This document shows, in pieces, positions 1 to 8,206 of a DNA stretch of 64,000 nt (positions within the stretch are counted from its first letter, which is position 1; each line of letters opens with the position of its first letter). A program made the translations under genes and the position numbers. The notes beneath the pieces were generated by a model, which saw nothing but the letters and a program-made list of their open reading frames with translations, ran no database searches and was not told the origin of the DNA. Source of the stretch: Marinobacterium sedimentorum (GTDB taxonomy: Bacteria; Pseudomonadota; Gammaproteobacteria; Pseudomonadales; Balneatricaceae); assembly GCF_024267675.1 (NCBI RefSeq), contig NZ_JALDYX010000021.1:1-64000 (forward strand), written 5' to 3'.

Positions 1-637
1 TGTGATAATGCTCAGAACCTGCGCGGGCGAAGGCGTGATCGACACCGGGATAGAGATAGAGCTCGACATTGTCCTGCCCTTCCAGCGCGGCATGAATCTG
101 CTCGCGGTGCTCAGTCGGGCAGTACTCGTCGTTTTCGGCGAAGTGCAGCACCAGCCGGCCCTTGATATTGGCCGCCTCCTCGAGGTGATCCTGGATACCC
201 ATGCCGTAGTAGCCGACAGCCACATCAACATCACAGCGACAGGCGCTGAGATAGGCGAGCCGCGCGCCGAGACAGAAGCCCAAAGCGCCAACCTGGCCGC
301 TGCACTCCGGACGCGCTCGCAGCACGTCGACGGCTGCATCGATATCCTCGATACCAAGATCCTGGTCGAAGCCCTGGTAGAAACCGAAGGCTTTCTGCCA
401 GTCGTTGGGACCGTAGCCCAGCTCAACACCGGGTTCCTGACGCCAGAACAGATCCGGGGCCAGCACCACATAGCCCTCCTCGGCGTAGTAGTCAGCGATC
501 CCGCGGATGGTATCGTTGATGCCGAAGATCTCCTGCAGCAGCACGATACCAGGCCCGCTGCCCGATGCGGGTAGCGCCAGATAACCGTTAAAAGATCCGC
601 TGCCATCCTTTGCCATGATCTCGATGGATGTGCCCAT
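1..637 (-). CDS. Dienelactone hydrolase family protein (3' end outside window)
   Basis: An alpha/beta hydrolase of the dienelactone hydrolase family, cytoplasmic; members hydrolyse cyclic esters such as dienelactones, but the substrate here cannot be read from sequence. About 212 codons are present and the C-terminus lies outside the window. The segment GIVLLQEIFGIN near residue 30 is the typical oxyanion-side loop, and GFCLGARLAY carries the cysteine nucleophile expected for the family (G-x-C-x-G). A later GVDHAFARA segment supplies the catalytic histidine. The ATG at 637 is chosen because AGGAGG lies at 643-648. The next gene upstream is divergent. Family assignment is firm; physiological role is not. 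Confidence 0.88.
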   Translation of the reverse strand, partial: MGTSIEIMAKDGSGSFNGYLALPASGSGPGIVLLQEIFGINDTIRGIADYYAEEGYVVLAPDLFWRQEPGVELGYGPNDWQKAFGFYQGFDQDLGIEDIDAAVDVLRARPECSGQVGALGFCLGARLAYLSACRCDVDVAVGYYGMGIQDHLEEAANIKGRLVLHFAENDEYCPTEHREQIHAALEGQDNVELYLYPGVDHAFARAGSEHYH

Positions 638-795
638 GCTCGCCTCCTGATGTTGTTCTTGGTATCGGAGAATTCATCCTAGAGGTGCACATGCGGGCTG
701 ACGCTCCGGAAAGCGCGGCCACTATCCGATCAGCGCAGGAAAAATAATTGCAAGTATCCAGATCAAGGAACGTGCTATAAATGCTGGATGAGCGT

Positions 796-831
796 AAAAA
801 ACCTGCTCCTGTGCGTCCGTGCACTCGCAGG
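796..831 (-). terminator. Rho-independent terminator ending the possible small RNA
   Basis: Read on the minus strand, an outer CCTGC/GCAGG stem encloses a GTGC/GCAC stem with loop ACGGAC and is followed by six T. No minus-strand coding region ends here: the hydrolase gene starts further on at 637. The terminator therefore implies a non-coding minus-strand transcript. Confidence 0.55.
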
Positions 832-925
832 ATTACCGCTATGGACGACGGCAGAACCGGTTCTGCAGTGGCACGGCCCGGTAAAGTACATCCCTGTACA
901 TAGGCCGCCGGCATGTCCGACGGTC
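796..925 (-). ncRNA. Possible Rsm/Csr-type small RNA with GGA-loop hairpins
   Basis: The minus strand of the intergenic region before the AraC gene reads as a compact RNA of about 130 nt. It has GGA motifs in the contexts ATGGACC, TCGGACAT, ACAGGGATGT, CACGGACG and ACAGGAGC. One is presented by a hairpin with a perfect 5-bp stem (GTACA/TGTAC, loop GGGA in RNA sense, 886-899) and another by the terminator hairpin. The palindrome GCAGAACCGGTTCTGC adds structure. CsrA/RsmA binds GGA in hairpin loops, and RsmY/RsmZ-type RNAs of this size sequester it. A promoter-like pair lies upstream at 932-960. No GacA-type upstream palindrome was recognised. The structure is visible; the function is inference. 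Confidence 0.4.
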
Positions 926-931
926 CATAAC

Positions 932-960
932 GATAAAAAGAAAAACATGTCAGCAGACAA
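932..960 (-). promoter_or_regulatory. Promoter-like hexamers for the possible small RNA
   Basis: On the minus strand TTGTCT (955-960) and TTTATC (932-937) are separated by 17 bp, a sigma70-like arrangement that would start RNA near 925. It overlaps the start codon of the AraC-type gene on the other strand. Neither hexamer is a strong consensus match. Confidence 0.3.
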
Positions 961-1951
961 CCAATTGCCAACCTGGCTGCGACGCGCCCTGCTGGATGAC
1001 AGCCAACGACTGGTGTTCAGCTCCCGCGAGCCCGACGAAACACAAGAGCGCGTCTCCGAAGTGTTCAAACCCCACCGGCTGAAGACAACCGGTGCTCTGG
1101 ACGCCCGCATGCACTCGGTATCCTTGGGCCAGGTGTCATTCAACCGCCTGAGATACGGCGCCGAGGTGCAAATTGATCCCGAGCGGCTGGAGCAGTTCTA
1201 CCTGATCCAGATGCCGCTCAGTGGTCGCGCCGAGATTCAGATGGAAAAAGAGTCTGTAAGCTCTTTTTCGACGGTGGCGTCGATCCTTAATCCCACCGCC
1301 GAGCTCAGCATGCGCTGGAGCGCGGACTGCGACCAGCTGATGCTGCGCATCGAGCGCAAAGCGCTGGAGCTCGCCTGCAGTCAGCACCTGGGACATCCGT
1401 TACGTAGCCCACTTTGCTTCAAGGGTGCACTGCAGTGGCTGAACGATCCGAACTGGAGCAACCTGATTGTCTATCTGGCCCGGCTGTTGAAGGAATCCCC
1501 CGATGCACCCAGTCAACCGCTGATCGCCGGGCAGCTCGAACAGCTGATCATCAGCACCCTGCTGTCGGTCCAGCCCCACAACTATTTCGACGAACTCCAT
1601 GACAGTGACCGCTGCCTTGCACCGCGCCATGTGAAAAAGGTCGAGGAATATATCGAGGCCCATGCCGATGAACCCTTGACGCCGGCACAGTTGGCTGAAT
1701 ACGCCGGCGTCAGCGTCAGGACGCTGCATAGCGGCTTTCATGACTTCCGCCACCAGGGCCCGATGGAATATTTGCGCACTGTCCGGTTACGGAAAGTGAA
1801 AGCCGCCCTGGAGGAACCGGGCGAGAGCCGCTCGGTCACCGAGATCGCCCTGAGTTGGGGCTTCGGCCATACAGGTCGTTTCAGCCAGGAGTACCGCAAG
1901 GCGTTCGGCGAACGGCCGAGCGAAACCAGGCGAAAGTTCGCGGATCATTGA
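947..1951 (+). CDS. AraC family transcriptional regulator
   Basis: A 334-residue regulator of the AraC-binding-like type. The N-terminal half (about residues 40-210) is the ligand/dimerisation domain, and the C-terminal 100 residues hold two helix-turn-helix units: LTPAQLAEYAGVSVRTLHSG, then SVTEIALSWGFGHTGRFSQE with the usual AraC GF-h-GRFs-YR signature. The ATG at 947 is preferred. An in-frame ATG at 788 would add 53 residues, but that DNA forms strong inverted repeats and the extra peptide does not resemble the family. An adenylate cyclase gene starts 10 bp downstream on the same strand, so the two are probably co-transcribed. The ligand is unknown. Confidence 0.9.
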   Translation: MSADNQLPTWLRRALLDDSQRLVFSSREPDETQERVSEVFKPHRLKTTGALDARMHSVSLGQVSFNRLRYGAEVQIDPERLEQFYLIQMPLSGRAEIQMEKESVSSFSTVASILNPTAELSMRWSADCDQLMLRIERKALELACSQHLGHPLRSPLCFKGALQWLNDPNWSNLIVYLARLLKESPDAPSQPLIAGQLEQLIISTLLSVQPHNYFDELHDSDRCLAPRHVKKVEEYIEAHADEPLTPAQLAEYAGVSVRTLHSGFHDFRHQGPMEYLRTVRLRKVKAALEEPGESRSVTEIALSWGFGHTGRFSQEYRKAFGERPSETRRKFADH

Positions 1952-1961
1952 GGGACTGCGT

Positions 1962-3152
1962 ATGCCACCATTTCCCGATCAGCTGTTTGCAGCCTCCCCG
2001 GTCGTTCGCGTGGGCGCGGTATCGCTCGTCGCCACGGACGCCCCTCAGACGCAACGCGAGAAGCTGGCTCGTATCGTGCTGGATTCCATGTATCAGTTCG
2101 TGGGTCTGCTCGATGCCAACGGCATCATGCTGGAGATCAACCGGGCAGCGCTGGAGGGCGCGGGTATCCAGCTGGAAGAGGTACGGGGAAAGCCGTTTTG
2201 GGAAGCCCGATGGTGGGCGATCTCGGAAGTATCTCGCACTCAGTTGCGCAACCTGATCCATCGAGCGGGCCTTGGGGAGTTCGTGCGCCAGGACTTCGAC
2301 GTCTATGGCAGTGACGCAGGCCGGGAAAAGATCACCGTCGACTTTTCGCTGTTGCCGGTAAAGGATCACAACGGCAAGGTCGTTTTCCTGCTCCCCGAGG
2401 GCCGGGACATTACCGAGAAGAAGCGCGCCGAGGCCGAGATTGCAAGGAAGAACAAGGAATTGCAAAGACTTCAAGCTGCCACGGAAAAAGCCAGGGCGGT
2501 GTCGGAACAGCTACTGCTCAATATACTGCCCTCTGCCATTGTCGACCGCCTCAAGACCCGGTCCGATCAGCCCGACCTGAACGCTCCTGATTTAATCGCC
2601 GACAGTTTTCACGAAGTGTCAGTGCTGTTCGCCGATATCGTGGATTTCACCCGTTTTTCGGCGGGCATGAGTCCCGAGCGACTGGTGACCATGCTGAACG
2701 AACTCTTTACCGCATTCGATGCTGTCACCGACTGCCGCGGCCTCGAGAAAATCAAGACCATAGGCGATACCTATATGGCCGCCGCAGGGTTGCCCGTCGT
2801 CGTCCCCGACCATGCAGCACGGACGGCGCACGCGGCACTGGATATGCTGGATGTTCTGGCGGAATTCAACAATCGCCATCAATATCGATTGCAACTGCGT
2901 ATTGGTATCCACAGTGGCCCCGTGGTGGCGGGCGTCATAGGCAAACGCAAGTTCATCTACGACCTGTGGGGAGACGCCGTCAATACCGCCAGCAGGATGG
3001 AGTCCCATGGCGTAGCGGGGAAAATCCAGCTCACGGATGCAACTAGGCGCGGGCTGGGCGATCAATTTTCGCTACAGGAGCGCGGCATGATTGACGCCAA
3101 GGGAATCGGGGCTATCCATACCTGGTTTCTGTCCGGCCGGAGCTGGGCGTAA
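1962..3152 (+). CDS. PAS domain-containing class III adenylate cyclase
   Basis: A 396-residue soluble protein predicted to make cAMP from ATP. A PAS sensor domain covers about residues 36-150, a probable coiled coil about 150-190, and the class III cyclase domain about 215-390. Metal-binding aspartates are in FADIVDFTRF. The specificity lysine is in LEKIKTIGDTYM and the adenine-recognising aspartate in YDLWGDAVNTASRM, whose Asn and Arg are the transition-state pair; guanylate cyclases would have Glu and Cys at the two specificity positions. No membrane segment or signal peptide is seen. It follows the AraC gene by 10 bp, so a PAS-sensed cue may raise cAMP alongside that regulator. The PAS ligand is unknown. 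Confidence 0.9.
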   Translation: MPPFPDQLFAASPVVRVGAVSLVATDAPQTQREKLARIVLDSMYQFVGLLDANGIMLEINRAALEGAGIQLEEVRGKPFWEARWWAISEVSRTQLRNLIHRAGLGEFVRQDFDVYGSDAGREKITVDFSLLPVKDHNGKVVFLLPEGRDITEKKRAEAEIARKNKELQRLQAATEKARAVSEQLLLNILPSAIVDRLKTRSDQPDLNAPDLIADSFHEVSVLFADIVDFTRFSAGMSPERLVTMLNELFTAFDAVTDCRGLEKIKTIGDTYMAAAGLPVVVPDHAARTAHAALDMLDVLAEFNNRHQYRLQLRIGIHSGPVVAGVIGKRKFIYDLWGDAVNTASRMESHGVAGKIQLTDATRRGLGDQFSLQERGMIDAKGIGAIHTWFLSGRSWA

Positions 3153-3275
3153 ATGTGCGGGCCGAGGTAATGTTCGCGCAGATTCAACCCGGCGCAGGCT
3201 AGGAGGCTGTCCGGTAAAGTGCTCACCGGGCCGTCGGGCCAGTCAGGCGTCCATTCCCTCAGACCGGACCCTCGG

Positions 3276-3554
3276 AGCCTGTCGGACTTAACACTGATCT
3301 ACTCGGCTCGGGCATCCTGCTTCGCCCTACCTCCTGCATCCATGCAGTCGTGCGGAAAAGCCGATTTTGGCCATTTTTTGACCTCTTCCTTGTTAAATAG
3401 AACCACTTTTCACAAGCTACATCCCTGTAGCTTGCCCCGTGGGCAGCTATCGCTGTGTAAATCGGCAATCCTGCCGATTTATCGCCGCAAAAGAGCTCAA
3501 AAACTGACTCAAAACGGTCTTCCCCTCGCTACGATCGGCTAAGCCCGACAGGCT
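3276..3554. mobile_element. Element A: MITE-like repeat with inverted ends
   Basis: A non-coding element of 279 bp bounded by imperfect 15-bp inverted repeats (AGCCTGTCGGACTTA at 3276-3290; TAAGCCCGACAGGCT at 3540-3554, one mismatch). Its first ~100 bp are nearly identical to element C, and all three elements share the internal motif GTTAAATAGAACCACTTTTC (one or two changes) and a CTCGCTACG block near the right end. The middle differs from C and holds two hairpins with 10- and 9-bp stems. An extra end-like sequence AGGAGGCTGTCCG lies at 3201-3213. The right edge touches the bioD stop codon, at CCTAGG. The element accounts for almost all of the 3153-3555 gap. No transposase gene is present. 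Confidence 0.7.
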
Positions 3555-3555
3555 C

Positions 3556-4242
3556 CTAGGCCAGCAGCGCCGACAGGTCCAGGCAGTCGGCCACCGCCTC
3601 GGCAGTCGGGTTCGACAGGTACGGCACTTCCCCAAGCAGCGGGGCCTGGAACAGACCCCTCAGGGTCGCGATATTCTCGTCATAACAGGACATTTCAGGG
3701 TCGATTCGATTCGCCACCCAGGCGGCAATCTGCAGGCCATCACGCACTATGGCTTCAGCGCTCAGCAGCGCATGATTGATGCACCCCAGCTTCATGCCGA
3801 TGACCAGGATCACCGGCGTTTCCAGCAGCTGCGGCACCCGGGACAGCATTTCCCGCCCGTTCAGCGGTACCCGCCAACCACCCGCCCCCTCGATCAGCAG
3901 CAGATCGGCGCGCTGCAGCATGGCGCCACGGCAAAGCGCGGCGATACGATCCGCCGACAGGCTACGCCCCGCCTGGGTCGCGGCTATATGGGGCGCAACG
4001 GCCGCCGGCAGGGCAATGGGATTGACCGCGTCATACCCCAGCTTGATCGAGGCGGCCTGTTGCAGCCTGAGCGCATCATCGTTGCGCAGCCCCTCGGGCG
4101 TCGGTTCGCAGCCGGCCGCAATCGGCTTGAGGCCGATGGTCTGCAGCCCCAGCCGGTTGGCGGCCACCAGAATCCCGGTGGACACCAGGGTCTTGCCGGC
4201 ATCGGTATCGGTGCCGGCAATAAAGAAATTGTGCTTGGCCAT
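3556..4242 (-). CDS. bioD: Dethiobiotin synthase
   Basis: Catalyses ATP-dependent closure of the ureido ring, turning 7,8-diaminopelargonate and CO2 into dethiobiotin, the penultimate step of biotin synthesis, in the cytoplasm. The protein is 228 residues, the usual length. The P-loop GTDTDAGKT is at residues 10-18 and the conserved acid-containing segment LLIEGAGGWRVPL follows near residue 115. It is the last gene of the bioB-bioF-bioH-bioC-bioD run and starts about 40 bp after the bioC stop. Its own stop codon lies at the edge of repeat element A, so that insertion or an end-associated event reaches exactly to the gene's 3' end. Confidence 0.96.
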   Translation of the reverse strand: MAKHNFFIAGTDTDAGKTLVSTGILVAANRLGLQTIGLKPIAAGCEPTPEGLRNDDALRLQQAASIKLGYDAVNPIALPAAVAPHIAATQAGRSLSADRIAALCRGAMLQRADLLLIEGAGGWRVPLNGREMLSRVPQLLETPVILVIGMKLGCINHALLSAEAIVRDGLQIAAWVANRIDPEMSCYDENIATLRGLFQAPLLGEVPYLSNPTAEAVADCLDLSALLA

Positions 4243-4284
4243 GTCGGTGAAATCCGTTCAGCACGGGCGCAGCCCGTTTGCTTA

Positions 4285-5076
4285 TCAGTCTTTTTGCAGG
4301 TGCAGATAATAAACCTGGTAGGTCGCCGGCAGCAGCCCCTGGGCGTCACGGTGCTGCTCGTAGGCCGCCCGGAACCCCTGTACCCGGGCTTTGCCGGTAA
4401 GGCCCGTTGGCTGGCCCTGGTTCATGTTGTGCGCCCCTATGCCCTTGAGTTCGGACGTCAGCTGGCGCAGCTGGGAATAGCGCAGCACGCGGTTTTCCGT
4501 GCTGAAAGCCCGCAGCTGCAGATTCGCCGGCACACTGGCCAGCAACGGCTCGCGTGCCAGAAAGCGGTTAACGTGCATGTCGCTATCCACCGCCGCCCAG
4601 GCGTCACGCAGCTCATGCAGGGTATCGGGCCCCAGGGTTGCCACCATGAAGCGCCCGCCCGGTCGCAATACCCGCGCGACCTCTGCAAACAGCCGCGCGG
4701 GCTGTTCGCACCACTGAATCGCCAGGCTGGAAAAGATCAGATCCAGACTGTCGCCAGCTAGCGGCAGCGCCTCGGCATCACCACAGATCCAGGCGGCATT
4801 GGCATCCGGCCGGTGCTGACGCGCATAGGCCAGCATGCCCTGGGCCAGGTCCAGGCTCAGCAGGTTGCTGGCGCCGTAGCGCTGGCGCAGCAGGGGCGTG
4901 AAATAGCCGGTACCCGAGCCCAGATCCAGTACCCTGTCGGGCCGGGTGTCAGGCAGGCTCTCCAGCAGCTGGTGACCGATCTGGCGCTGCAGTTCGGCCG
5001 CCGCGTCATAGGTCAGGGCCGCGCGACTGAAGGAATCGGCGATACGGTGCTTGTTGAGCAGGGCCGCCGCGTTCAC
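4285..5076 (-). CDS. bioC: Malonyl-[acyl-carrier protein] O-methyltransferase
   Basis: A SAM-dependent methyltransferase that methylates malonyl-ACP (or CoA) so that fatty-acid enzymes can elongate it into the pimeloyl chain of biotin. It has 263 residues. The SAM-binding motif VLDLGSGTGYFTPLLR is near residue 50, and the class I methyltransferase acidic strand-2 region follows at LLSLDLAQGM. The start is GTG at 5076, which overlaps the bioH stop in the string GTGA, implying translational coupling. Position between bioH and bioD matches the order seen in Pseudomonas-type biotin operons. Confidence 0.95.
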   Translation of the reverse strand: MNAAALLNKHRIADSFSRAALTYDAAAELQRQIGHQLLESLPDTRPDRVLDLGSGTGYFTPLLRQRYGASNLLSLDLAQGMLAYARQHRPDANAAWICGDAEALPLAGDSLDLIFSSLAIQWCEQPARLFAEVARVLRPGGRFMVATLGPDTLHELRDAWAAVDSDMHVNRFLAREPLLASVPANLQLRAFSTENRVLRYSQLRQLTSELKGIGAHNMNQGQPTGLTGKARVQGFRAAYEQHRDAQGLLPATYQVYYLHLQKD

Positions 5077-5837
5077 AGGCCGTCACCTGCGAACTCAACC
5101 AGGTCCGCAACAAAGCGCGCCGGGGCAGCGTAAAACGGCAGATGCCCGGCACCCTCGTAAAGGCGCAACCGGGCGCCGGGTTGCAGCGCCGGCATATGCG
5201 CCACTATGGCCGCCGGGACCAGCTGGTCCGCGTCGCCAAAGATATGCAGCGTAGGTAGCGCAAGCCCGCTCAGGGTGGCGCGACTATCCGCGGCCAGCAG
5301 CATCAGATTCTCGGCCACCGCGGCTGGCTCATGCTCAGCCAGCAGCGACTTGAGCGCCCGCAGGGTTTCACGCGCCGCCTCGCCGCGGCTTTGCAGCAGT
5401 GCAAAGCTGGCCAGGGTGCGGTCTGGGTCGGTCGCCAGCGCACTGACAAAGCCGTCAAAAGTCTCGGCGGCCATGCCACAGGCCCAGTCGTCGCGTGCGA
5501 CAAAACAGGGGTTGGAGGCCACGGTGACCAGGCCGCTCACACGCTCAGGTGCCTGGCGTGCAGCCTCTGCCGCCACCAGCCCGCCCAGGGACCAGCCCAG
5601 CCAGATGGCGCCTGCGGGCACCTGTTGCAGAATGTCAGCAGCCACCGCTTCGAGGCTGACGGGCCCTGCCAGCGCAGCGGAGCGCCCAAGGCCCGGCAAG
5701 TCCACCAGCACCGTATCAAAATATTGCTGCAGCGCCGGCAGTACGGGCTGCCAGACACCGCTGTGCAGGCCCCAGCCATGCAGCAACAGCAGCAGCGGCC
5801 GCCCGGTTCGGGGGCTGTATTCGATATGCAGACTCAT
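5073..5837 (-). CDS. bioH: Pimeloyl-[acyl-carrier protein] methyl ester esterase
   Basis: Removes the methyl group from pimeloyl-ACP methyl ester, ending the disguised fatty-acid cycle started by BioC. The 254-residue protein is an alpha/beta hydrolase: oxyanion-hole HGWGLHSGVW near residue 20, nucleophile elbow GWSLGG near residue 82, an acid in LHIFGDADQLVP, and the catalytic histidine in GAGHLPFY near the C-terminus. It overlaps bioF by 4 bp at its start and bioC by 4 bp at its end, so translation of bioF-bioH-bioC is probably coupled. Confidence 0.94.
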   Translation of the reverse strand: MSLHIEYSPRTGRPLLLLLHGWGLHSGVWQPVLPALQQYFDTVLVDLPGLGRSAALAGPVSLEAVAADILQQVPAGAIWLGWSLGGLVAAEAARQAPERVSGLVTVASNPCFVARDDWACGMAAETFDGFVSALATDPDRTLASFALLQSRGEAARETLRALKSLLAEHEPAAVAENLMLLAADSRATLSGLALPTLHIFGDADQLVPAAIVAHMPALQPGARLRLYEGAGHLPFYAAPARFVADLVEFAGDGL

Positions 5838-7033
5838 GTCCCGGGCGCTCCGCCCGCCGCAGAGCCATTCCCCTGCTCACCGATCACCTGTCCGAGCGCC
5901 TCGAGCAGCTCATCCACCTGGGCCTCGCTGTGACCGGCACTGAGGGTGACACGCAAACGGGCACTGCCGGCCGGCACTGTAGGCGGGCGTATGGCACCGA
6001 CAAAGATGCCCCGTGCTTCCAGCGCCGCGCTGATGGCCATGGCCGCATCGGCCTCGCCGATCAGGATGGGCTGGATCGGTGTAGGGGATGCCATCAGGTT
6101 AAGGCCCAGCTGCTGGCAACCACTGCGAAAGCGTGCAATCAGCGCGTTCAGATGCTCACGGCGCCAGTCTTCGGTCTCCAGCAGGCGCAGGCTCGCAAGA
6201 GAGGCACAGGCCACGGCAGGCGGCATGCTGGTGGTATAAATATAGGTTCGGGCAAACTGGATCAGGGTTTCGATCAGAGCGCTGGAGCCGGCCACGAAGG
6301 CCCCGGAAGTGCCGAACGCCTTGCCAAGGGTTCCGACCAGTACCTGCACCTGGTCCTGGCACAGGTCAAAGTGATCAACGATGCCCCGCCCGCCGCGGCC
6401 GATACAGCCAAAACCGTGGGCGTCGTCCACCATCAACCAGGCTCCCTCTGCCTTGGCGGCAGACGCCAGCGCCGGCAGCGGCGCCAGGTCGCCGTCCATG
6501 CTGAAGACGCCATCAGTCACCACCAGCTTGCGCCGGCCGGTGGTTTTGGCCAGGCGCTGTTCCAGGCTGGCGACATCATTGTGCAGATAACGCTGAAAGC
6601 GCGCGCCACTCAGCAGGCCCGCATCCAGCAGGGATGCATGATTAAGGCGGTCCTGAAAGATTGCATCGGTTTTTCCCAGCAGGCCATTGATGGCGCCAAG
6701 GTTGGCCATGTAGCCGGTGGAGAACAGCAGCACCCGCTCACGACCGGTGAATTCGGCCAGGGCTTCTTCCAGCGCATGGTGGGCACGGCCATGGCCGTTC
6801 ACAAGATGGGAAGCACCACCACCAACACCGTAGCGATTGGCGCCCTGCTGCAAGGCGCGAACCACCTCGGGATGATTGGCCAGGCCAAGATAGTCGTTGG
6901 AGCAGAACGCCAGATAGCGCTTGCCATCGACCTGCACCTCGGGCCCCTGGGCGCTGTCGAGCACGCGGCGGCGGCGGTACAGGGCGTCACGTTCACGCTG
7001 ATCCAGCTCGGCCTGCAACTGATCGAAGGACAT
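5834..7033 (-). CDS. bioF: 8-amino-7-oxononanoate synthase
   Basis: A PLP enzyme of the alpha-oxoamine synthase family that condenses pimeloyl-ACP (or CoA) with L-alanine, releasing CO2, to give 8-amino-7-oxononanoate. The 399-residue length is slightly above the usual 385-390, with extra residues at the C-terminus. The PLP lysine lies in VGTLGKAFGTSG, preceded by the cofactor-binding DDAHGFG segment, and the substrate loop NDYLGLANHP is near residue 47. About 70 bp separate it from bioB; downstream it overlaps bioH by 4 bp. Confidence 0.96.
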   Translation of the reverse strand: MSFDQLQAELDQRERDALYRRRRVLDSAQGPEVQVDGKRYLAFCSNDYLGLANHPEVVRALQQGANRYGVGGGASHLVNGHGRAHHALEEALAEFTGRERVLLFSTGYMANLGAINGLLGKTDAIFQDRLNHASLLDAGLLSGARFQRYLHNDVASLEQRLAKTTGRRKLVVTDGVFSMDGDLAPLPALASAAKAEGAWLMVDDAHGFGCIGRGGRGIVDHFDLCQDQVQVLVGTLGKAFGTSGAFVAGSSALIETLIQFARTYIYTTSMPPAVACASLASLRLLETEDWRREHLNALIARFRSGCQQLGLNLMASPTPIQPILIGEADAAMAISAALEARGIFVGAIRPPTVPAGSARLRVTLSAGHSEAQVDELLEALGQVIGEQGNGSAAGGAPGT

Positions 7034-7104
7034 GGGTCACTCCAGCTAAACCCCCGCGGTTCCGGCCTGTAACAGACACGGAGCCACGGGGCGGGCGAGG
7101 GATA

Positions 7105-8148
7105 TCAGGCGGGGTAGAAGCGCGGGCTGTCCTGATTGGTCTGCACCTGCTGCATCAGCTGTTCCTGCTGCGTTTCGTCGGATTCGGAAATCCGCTGCTC
7201 CGGATTGATGCCCAGGCGCTTGAACAGCTGCAGGTCGCTATTGGTATCCGGGTTCGGCGTGGTCAGCAGGCATTCGCCGTAAAAGATCGAGTTGGCGCCG
7301 GCAAAGAAGGTCATGGCCTGCATTTCGTCGCTCATGCTCTCACGCCCGGCGGACAGGCGCACATGGGACTCGGGCATCATGATGCGGGCGACCGCGATGG
7401 TACGGATAAAGTCGAGGTGATCCAGATCCTCGGCGTTTTCCAGCGGCGTTCCCTTGACCTTGACCAGCATGTTGATAGGCACGGACTCGGGGTGGTGCGG
7501 CAGATTCGCCAGCTGGCTCAGCAGGCCGATACGGTCTGTGGCCGTTTCGCCCATGCCCAGGATACCGCCGCTGCACACCTTCATGCCGGATTCGCGTACA
7601 TGGTGCAGCGTATCCAGGCGATCCTGATAGGTGCGGGTGGTAATGATCTTGTCGTAATATTCAGGCGAGGTATCGAGGTTGTGGTTGTAGTAATCCAGCC
7701 CCGCTTCGGCCAGGCGCCCGGCCTTGTCTTCATCCAGCATGCCCAGGGTCATGCAGGTTTCAAGTCCCAGTTTCTTGACCTCGCGCACCATCTCGGTCAC
7801 ATAGGGCATGTCCTTTTCGGCCGGATGCTTCCAGGCAGCACCCATGCAGAAACGGGTGGAGCCGGCTGCCTTGGCGGCACGGGCCTTCTCCAGCACCTTG
7901 TCGACCTGCATCAGACGTTCTTTTTCCAGTCCGGTGTTGTAATGGCCGCTTTGCGGGCAATACTTGCAGTCTTCCGGGCAGGCGCCGGTCTTGATCGACA
8001 GCAGAGTACTGACCTGCACTTCATTGGGATTGAAATGCTGGCGGTGCACCGTCTGGGCCTGAAACAGCAGATCATTGAACGGCAGTTCGAAAAGTGCGCG
8101 AACTTCCTGCTGGGTCCAGTCGTGACGAACAGCGGCCTTGGCTTGCAT
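7105..8148 (-). CDS. bioB: Biotin synthase
   Basis: A radical SAM enzyme that inserts sulfur into dethiobiotin in the last step of biotin formation. The 347-residue protein carries the 4Fe-4S motif C57-x3-C61-x2-C64 within ACPEDCKYCPQSG, and downstream segments CSGGILGMGET and RLSAGRESMSDEMQ that hold the cluster ligands and the Arg of the 2Fe-2S sulfur-donor site. It is the first gene of bioBFHCD. Upstream is the 260-bp divergent region shared with comF, occupied largely by repeat element B, so the biotin promoter must lie within about 60 bp of the start or run through the element. No clear repressor operator was recognised. Confidence 0.97.
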   Translation of the reverse strand: MQAKAAVRHDWTQQEVRALFELPFNDLLFQAQTVHRQHFNPNEVQVSTLLSIKTGACPEDCKYCPQSGHYNTGLEKERLMQVDKVLEKARAAKAAGSTRFCMGAAWKHPAEKDMPYVTEMVREVKKLGLETCMTLGMLDEDKAGRLAEAGLDYYNHNLDTSPEYYDKIITTRTYQDRLDTLHHVRESGMKVCSGGILGMGETATDRIGLLSQLANLPHHPESVPINMLVKVKGTPLENAEDLDHLDFIRTIAVARIMMPESHVRLSAGRESMSDEMQAMTFFAGANSIFYGECLLTTPNPDTNSDLQLFKRLGINPEQRISESDETQQEQLMQQVQTNQDSPRFYPA

Positions 8149-8206
8149 CTTGGCGAATCCCTATCAAAAATTCTGTCAGGCGCAAACGGGCGCCACGCGA
8201 AGTACA

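Noticed and set aside
788..946. N-terminal extension of the AraC-type gene to an ATG at 788
   Set aside because: The extra 53 codons lie in inverted repeats, are unlike the family and are better explained as a leader or an antisense small RNA.
3219..3542. Short open frames inside element A
   Set aside because: They run through the inverted ends and hairpins, differ between element copies and show no recognisable protein.
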